Part shown: positions 7,760 through 10,372 of the stretch, piece after piece | How the letters are laid out: each line of letters starts with the position of its first letter | How positions within the stretch are numbered: the first letter of the stretch is position 1 | Assembly: GCA_946616385.1 (NCBI GenBank) | Contig: CAMOIZ010000035.1 | Location: 1-10,372 of the forward strand | Reading direction: 5' to 3' | Length of the DNA: 10,372 bases | Source: an uncultured Bacteroidales bacterium | GTDB taxonomy: Bacteria > Bacteroidota > Bacteroidia > Bacteroidales > UBA932 | Program-made: the position numbers and the translations under genes | The notes under the pieces: generated by a model | The model's input: only the letters and a program-made list of their open reading frames with translations | Databases searched by the model: none | What the model was told of the DNA's origin: nothing

Positions 7760-7767
7760 CAAAGTTA
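7760..7767 (-). promoter_or_regulatory. -7 promoter element (TAACTTTG) for the GH125 gene
   Basis: On the minus strand TAACTTTG fits TAnnTTTG and is followed by a 16-base A-rich leader (TAAAAAG near its start) before the ATG at 7743. This is the only one of the four promoters that leaves room for a real, if short, leader. No -33 TTG at normal spacing is seen. Confidence 0.55.
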
Positions 7768-7779
7768 GTTTTTTCTGAT

Positions 7780-7787
7780 TATATTTG
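7780..7787 (+). promoter_or_regulatory. -7 promoter element (TATATTTG) for the symporter-amidohydrolase operon
   Basis: TATATTTG matches TAnnTTTG and ends 8 bases before the ATG at 7796. It points away from the minus-strand element at 7760-7767, with 12 bp between them, giving a second compact bidirectional promoter. Confidence 0.55.
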
Positions 7788-7788
7788 T

Positions 7789-7809
7789 ATGACCAATGAA
7801 AAAGATTAA
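7789..7809 (+). other. out-of-frame 6-codon mini-ORF overlapping the symporter start
   Basis: An ATG at 7789 opens MTNEKD followed by TAA at 7807-7809, in a different frame from, and overlapping, the real start at 7796. With the -7 element ending at 7787 it may or may not be on the transcript. It would matter for start choice only if transcription begins at or before 7789. Confidence 0.25.
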
Positions 7810-8965
7810 ACTCGGACTCTTTCCAAAAGTTCTGATAGCCATCACCTGTGGTGCGCTGTTGGGCTTGGTCGCACCCGATGTGCTGGTGCGCATTTTCAAG
7901 ACATTCAATGTGCTGTTTTCACAGCTCCTCAAATTCATCGTGCCCCTGCTGGTGCTCGGGCTCGTGACGCCCGCAATTGCAGGTGTGGGGCGCGGGGCCG
8001 GGAAAATGCTGCTCGCTGTGCTGCTGATTGCGTATACGTCCACGATCCTATCGGGCTTTTTCGCGCATATATGCGCTTCGAATGCATTTCCGCATTATCT
8101 GCAGGCCGGTGAGTTGAGCGGCGAAGCGGTGGCCGCAAAAGAGTTCCTTCCATACTTCGAGTTGAAGATACCTCCGGTGTGCGACATCATGACTGCACTG
8201 GTCCTGTCGTTCATGATCGGAGTGGGAATCATCTTCACCGACGCATCCGCTCTCAAGAAGGGCTTCGACCAGTTCGGCAACATAGTCAAGCTGACCATCG
8301 AAAAAGTGATCATACCGCTTCTTCCCTGGTACATTTTCACCATGATCTGCGAGATGAGCGCCCGGGGAGTCATAACGGTTGTGCTTGGCACAGGCTACAA
8401 GGTCATACTGACCGGATTCGTGCTGACCATCTGTTATCTCGTCATACAGTACTGCATTGCAGGCATCATCGCCCATAAGAATCCCTTCAAGTGCCTTTGG
8501 AACATGCTTCCTGCCTATCTGACGGCCTTTTCGATCTGCTCGTCCTCCGCGGCTATTCCGGTAACTCAGGCGTGCACGCGCAAGAACGGCGTCAGCGACG
8601 ACATAGTCGACTTCACCATTCCCCTTTGCTCTACCGTGCACATGTGCGGATCCACCATCAAACTGGCCGTTTCCGCCATCGCAGTGGCCTACATTTTCAA
8701 TATCCCTGTGCCGTTCGCGGTTTATGTGCACTTCGTGCTGATGCAGGGAATCGCCGCCGTGGCCGCTCCTGGCGTGATGGGTGGAGTGCTGATGGCGTCG
8801 GTCGGCCTGCTGGAATCGATAATGGGTTTCGGCCCCGAGCAGACGGCTCTGGTAATGACTCTCTATCTTGCGCTCGACGGGTACGGCCCCGGTTGCAATG
8901 TGACGGGTGACGGTGCCATCGCTCTTGTTATTGACAAGGTTTTCAAAAAGAAGAACAATGAATAG
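7796..8965 (+). CDS. DAACS-family (dicarboxylate/amino acid:cation) symporter, divergent
   Basis: Inner-membrane secondary transporter of 389 residues with hydrophobic segments throughout and a basic C-terminal tail. Family marks: TM1 (about 12-26), LLKFIVPLLVLGLV (44-57), the serine-rich re-entrant loop CSSSAAIPVT (248-257), IPLCSTVHMCG (275-285), and ALDGYGPGCNVTGD (359-372). Set against the archaeal GltPh sequence as I remember it, Asp394, Asn401 and Asp405 are kept (Asp361, Asn368, Asp372). The NMDG motif reads HMCG, and the Arg397/Thr398 pair that handles the substrate side chain reads Gly364/Pro365. The cation site is therefore altered, and an acidic amino acid is an unlikely substrate. 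The start at 7796 gives a typical MKKIKLG N-terminus. The last 8 bases overlap the amidohydrolase gene, so both proteins are probably made together. Substrate unknown. Confidence 0.88.
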   Translation: MKKIKLGLFPKVLIAITCGALLGLVAPDVLVRIFKTFNVLFSQLLKFIVPLLVLGLVTPAIAGVGRGAGKMLLAVLLIAYTSTILSGFFAHICASNAFPHYLQAGELSGEAVAAKEFLPYFELKIPPVCDIMTALVLSFMIGVGIIFTDASALKKGFDQFGNIVKLTIEKVIIPLLPWYIFTMICEMSARGVITVVLGTGYKVILTGFVLTICYLVIQYCIAGIIAHKNPFKCLWNMLPAYLTAFSICSSSAAIPVTQACTRKNGVSDDIVDFTIPLCSTVHMCGSTIKLAVSAIAVAYIFNIPVPFAVYVHFVLMQGIAAVAAPGVMGGVLMASVGLLESIMGFGPEQTALVMTLYLALDGYGPGCNVTGDGAIALVIDKVFKKKNNE

Positions 8966-10148
8966 ACTGCTTGTTTCGGCCCTTTCCCTGCTTCTGGCGG
9001 TGAATGCTGTGGCCGCACCCATGAAATCCAGGGTTATACAGCCGCTGTTCGCACAGGACGAGGCCGGGCTCGACGAAAGTTTCGAATGGACCTTGCGCGA
9101 ATTGGACAGATGCGATGCATCTCTCGATATCGTGGTGCTCCCCGAATTCAGCGAAGTGCCCGGGAAGACCACTTATCCGGGATTCCTCGAGACGGTGCAC
9201 AAGTATGGGCCGGTCCTGCTCGACAAATGTGCTGAAACCGCACGCCGCTGCAGCACCCTGGTTTTCTGCGGAGCCATAGACACCTCGTGGGACGTACCCC
9301 GGAATGCCATCTATGTTTTCGGAAGAGACGGCTCGGTGCTGGGAAGGTATTACAAGGAGCATCTGACAGCCGGCGAATGGAAGAAATACGGCCTTGACAA
9401 TGAATACACACGGGAATGGACCCAGCCCTACATTCTTGATATAGAGGGAGTTCGGTACATGTTCCTGATATGCTATGATTTCTACTTCTACGAGGCGTAC
9501 GCGAACATCGCACGCTGGAAACCGGACGTGATCATAGGAAGTTCGCATCAGCGCAGCGACCCCCATCACGTGCTGGACATAATCGATGAGTTCTGCGCGT
9601 ACAATACCGGCGCATATCTTGTGCGCGCGTCGGTGTCGATGGGGAAGAAATCGAAGACGGGGGGCTGCTCATGCGTGGTGGCTCCTACAGGGAAAATCCT
9701 CGGAAATCTGTATTCCAAGGTCAAGCATCTGGATGTGACTTTCGATCCTAAGGTGAAGTATCTCAAGCCTGCGGGCTATGGGAATCCTCCAGCTATGCAT
9801 TCCGAATACATAGAAATCGGCCGCAGGCCCTGGTACTACCGTCCCGGAGGCAGCGCGATAGTGGCTCCGTTGAGCGAGGCTCCCGCGGAACGCAGCGTGG
9901 TTTTCAGCAATGATCTGGCGGAACTCGCCGCTGCGGTGGCCACCGGCACCCAGGAAATCGCCTTCGAACTGGATGTGTCTTCCGACTGGGAGAGCACCCT
10001 GCGTGCCATACTTTCCAAACTCTCCTGCCACGCCATCATGAATGTGCGGCTGAAAGGCGTGTGGAGCGACGATGCTTTGGCCAGGGTAAAAGAGCTGGTG
10101 TTCATCTACGATGCCGACCAGCACGTCTACTACACTACCGGGAAGTAA
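8958..10148 (+). CDS. secreted nitrilase-superfamily (carbon-nitrogen) hydrolase with C-terminal extension
   Basis: A 396-residue protein that should hydrolyse a non-peptide C-N (amide or nitrile) bond in the periplasm or outside the cell. The start at 8958 is preferred over upstream options because it gives a clean signal peptide (MNRLLVSALSLLLAVNAVAA); the codons before it lie in the transporter's coding region. The nitrilase fold covers about residues 23-270 and carries the full Glu-Lys-Cys triad: VVLPEF (Glu63), RYYKEHL (Lys133), LICYDF (Cys172). Residues from about 285 form an extension of about 110 residues that I do not recognise (starting near RPWYYRPGG, ending YYTTGK). Exported nitrilase-fold enzymes are the minority in bacteria; vertebrate vanin and biotinidase also add a C-terminal domain, but I claim only an analogy. 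It overlaps the symporter gene by 8 bp, suggesting that the symporter takes up its product. Confidence 0.87.
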   Translation: MNRLLVSALSLLLAVNAVAAPMKSRVIQPLFAQDEAGLDESFEWTLRELDRCDASLDIVVLPEFSEVPGKTTYPGFLETVHKYGPVLLDKCAETARRCSTLVFCGAIDTSWDVPRNAIYVFGRDGSVLGRYYKEHLTAGEWKKYGLDNEYTREWTQPYILDIEGVRYMFLICYDFYFYEAYANIARWKPDVIIGSSHQRSDPHHVLDIIDEFCAYNTGAYLVRASVSMGKKSKTGGCSCVVAPTGKILGNLYSKVKHLDVTFDPKVKYLKPAGYGNPPAMHSEYIEIGRRPWYYRPGGSAIVAPLSEAPAERSVVFSNDLAELAAAVATGTQEIAFELDVSSDWESTLRAILSKLSCHAIMNVRLKGVWSDDALARVKELVFIYDADQHVYYTTGK

Positions 10149-10179
10149 CCCGGGCAGAGGATCATGTTCAAAAAATTAC

Positions 10180-10187
10180 TACCTTTG
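10180..10187 (+). promoter_or_regulatory. -7 promoter element (TACCTTTG) for the terminal lipoprotein gene
   Basis: TACCTTTG fits TAnnTTTG and ends only 4 bases before the ATG at 10192, inside a 43-bp gap after the amidohydrolase. An A-rich stretch (CAAAAAATTAC) lies immediately upstream. This suggests that the last gene has its own promoter and a leaderless or nearly leaderless message. Confidence 0.6.
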
Positions 10188-10191
10188 CAGT

Positions 10192-10372
10192 ATGAAAACA
10201 AAAAATACTATTATTTTGGCAGTGGCTTCCGCCATGTCTCTTATGCTTGTTGCATCCTGCAATAAGGCAGAACGTATCGTGGTTCCTGAAGAAGAAACAG
10301 CCATTGTGGCAGAAGACTCCGGCATCACTGTAGCCGAGGCTGTCGACAATCTCACCAAGTCCGTAACGAAGG
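10192..10372 (+). CDS. lipoprotein of unknown function (N-terminal 60 residues only)
   Basis: The start of a predicted lipoprotein, cut by the right edge after 60 codons. The sequence MKTKNTIILAVASAMSLMLVASC gives a clear signal with lipobox VASC (Cys23), followed by a short acidic stretch (VPEEETAIVAEDSG) and a segment that looks helical (VAEAVDNLTKSVTK). I recognise no family from this fragment. It has its own -7 element, so it is probably not part of the symporter operon. Its first codons are visibly more AT-rich than the neighbouring enzyme genes, which is common at signal-peptide starts. Confidence 0.75.
   Translation, partial: MKTKNTIILAVASAMSLMLVASCNKAERIVVPEEETAIVAEDSGITVAEAVDNLTKSVTK

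Noticed and set aside
8907..8957. Upstream extension of the nitrilase-fold gene to an ATG at 8907
   Set aside because: It would place 17 extra residues before an excellent signal peptide and lie wholly inside the transporter's coding region.
8048..9172. A 374-codon minus-strand open frame spanning the symporter-amidohydrolase junction
   Set aside because: It covers the ends of two well-supported sense genes, and its His/Arg/Asp-rich translation is typical of an antisense shadow.
10138..10153. Hairpin CCGGG-AAGTAA-CCCGG around the amidohydrolase stop, considered as a terminator
   Set aside because: The stem is only 5 bp, it overlaps the stop codon, and no T-run follows.
1..10372. Search for tRNA, rRNA, riboswitch, CRISPR array, insertion sequence or att-type repeats
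   Set aside because: Gaps between genes are at most 52 bp, and no array-like repeat, transposase motif or RNA-gene signature was seen by eye.

Overview
The window looks like a carbohydrate-active-enzyme cluster from a Bacteroidota genome, most likely Bacteroidales with fairly high GC for that group. The grounds are: predicted lipoproteins or secreted proteins almost throughout; absence of Shine-Dalgarno sequences; four -7 elements matching the Bacteroidota TAnnTTTG consensus; and typical Bacteroidota polysaccharide-degradation families (GH29, GH106-like, GH125, Asp-box propeller, GxDLY-type SGNH esterase). I cannot assign a genus.

Layout. (A) Bases 1-2376, minus strand: a sialidase-like Asp-box propeller lipoprotein is followed, one base after its stop, by a GH29 alpha-L-fucosidase lipoprotein that runs off the left edge. 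(B) Bases 2408-6350, plus strand: a large GH106-like (alpha-L-rhamnosidase family) lipoprotein is followed 4 bp later by a secreted two-domain SGNH esterase. A and B diverge from a 31-bp gap that holds two back-to-back -7 elements. (C) Bases 6343-7743, minus strand: a GH125 exo-alpha-mannosidase, converging on B with an 8-bp overlap of the 3' ends. (D) Bases 7796-10148, plus strand: a divergent DAACS-family symporter overlapping by 8 bp a secreted nitrilase-superfamily amidohydrolase. C and D diverge from a second short bidirectional promoter. (E) From 10192: the start of an unrecognised lipoprotein with its own promoter.

Working model (inference). A, B and C act at the cell surface or in the periplasm to strip fucose, mannose, probably rhamnose or another terminal sugar, and ester groups from a complex glycan. 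D looks like a separate but co-located unit: a periplasmic C-N hydrolase frees a small product and the co-translated symporter imports it. No SusC/SusD pair, regulator, RNA gene, CRISPR array or mobile element is visible. The gene order is dense: the longest non-coding gap is 52 bp, so there is no gene-free stretch over 300 bases.

The most unusual features are the very compact bidirectional promoters with -7 elements only 4-8 bases from three start codons (suggesting leaderless mRNAs), the altered cation- and substrate-site motifs of the symporter, and the coupling of that symporter to an exported nitrilase-fold enzyme with an unassigned C-terminal domain.
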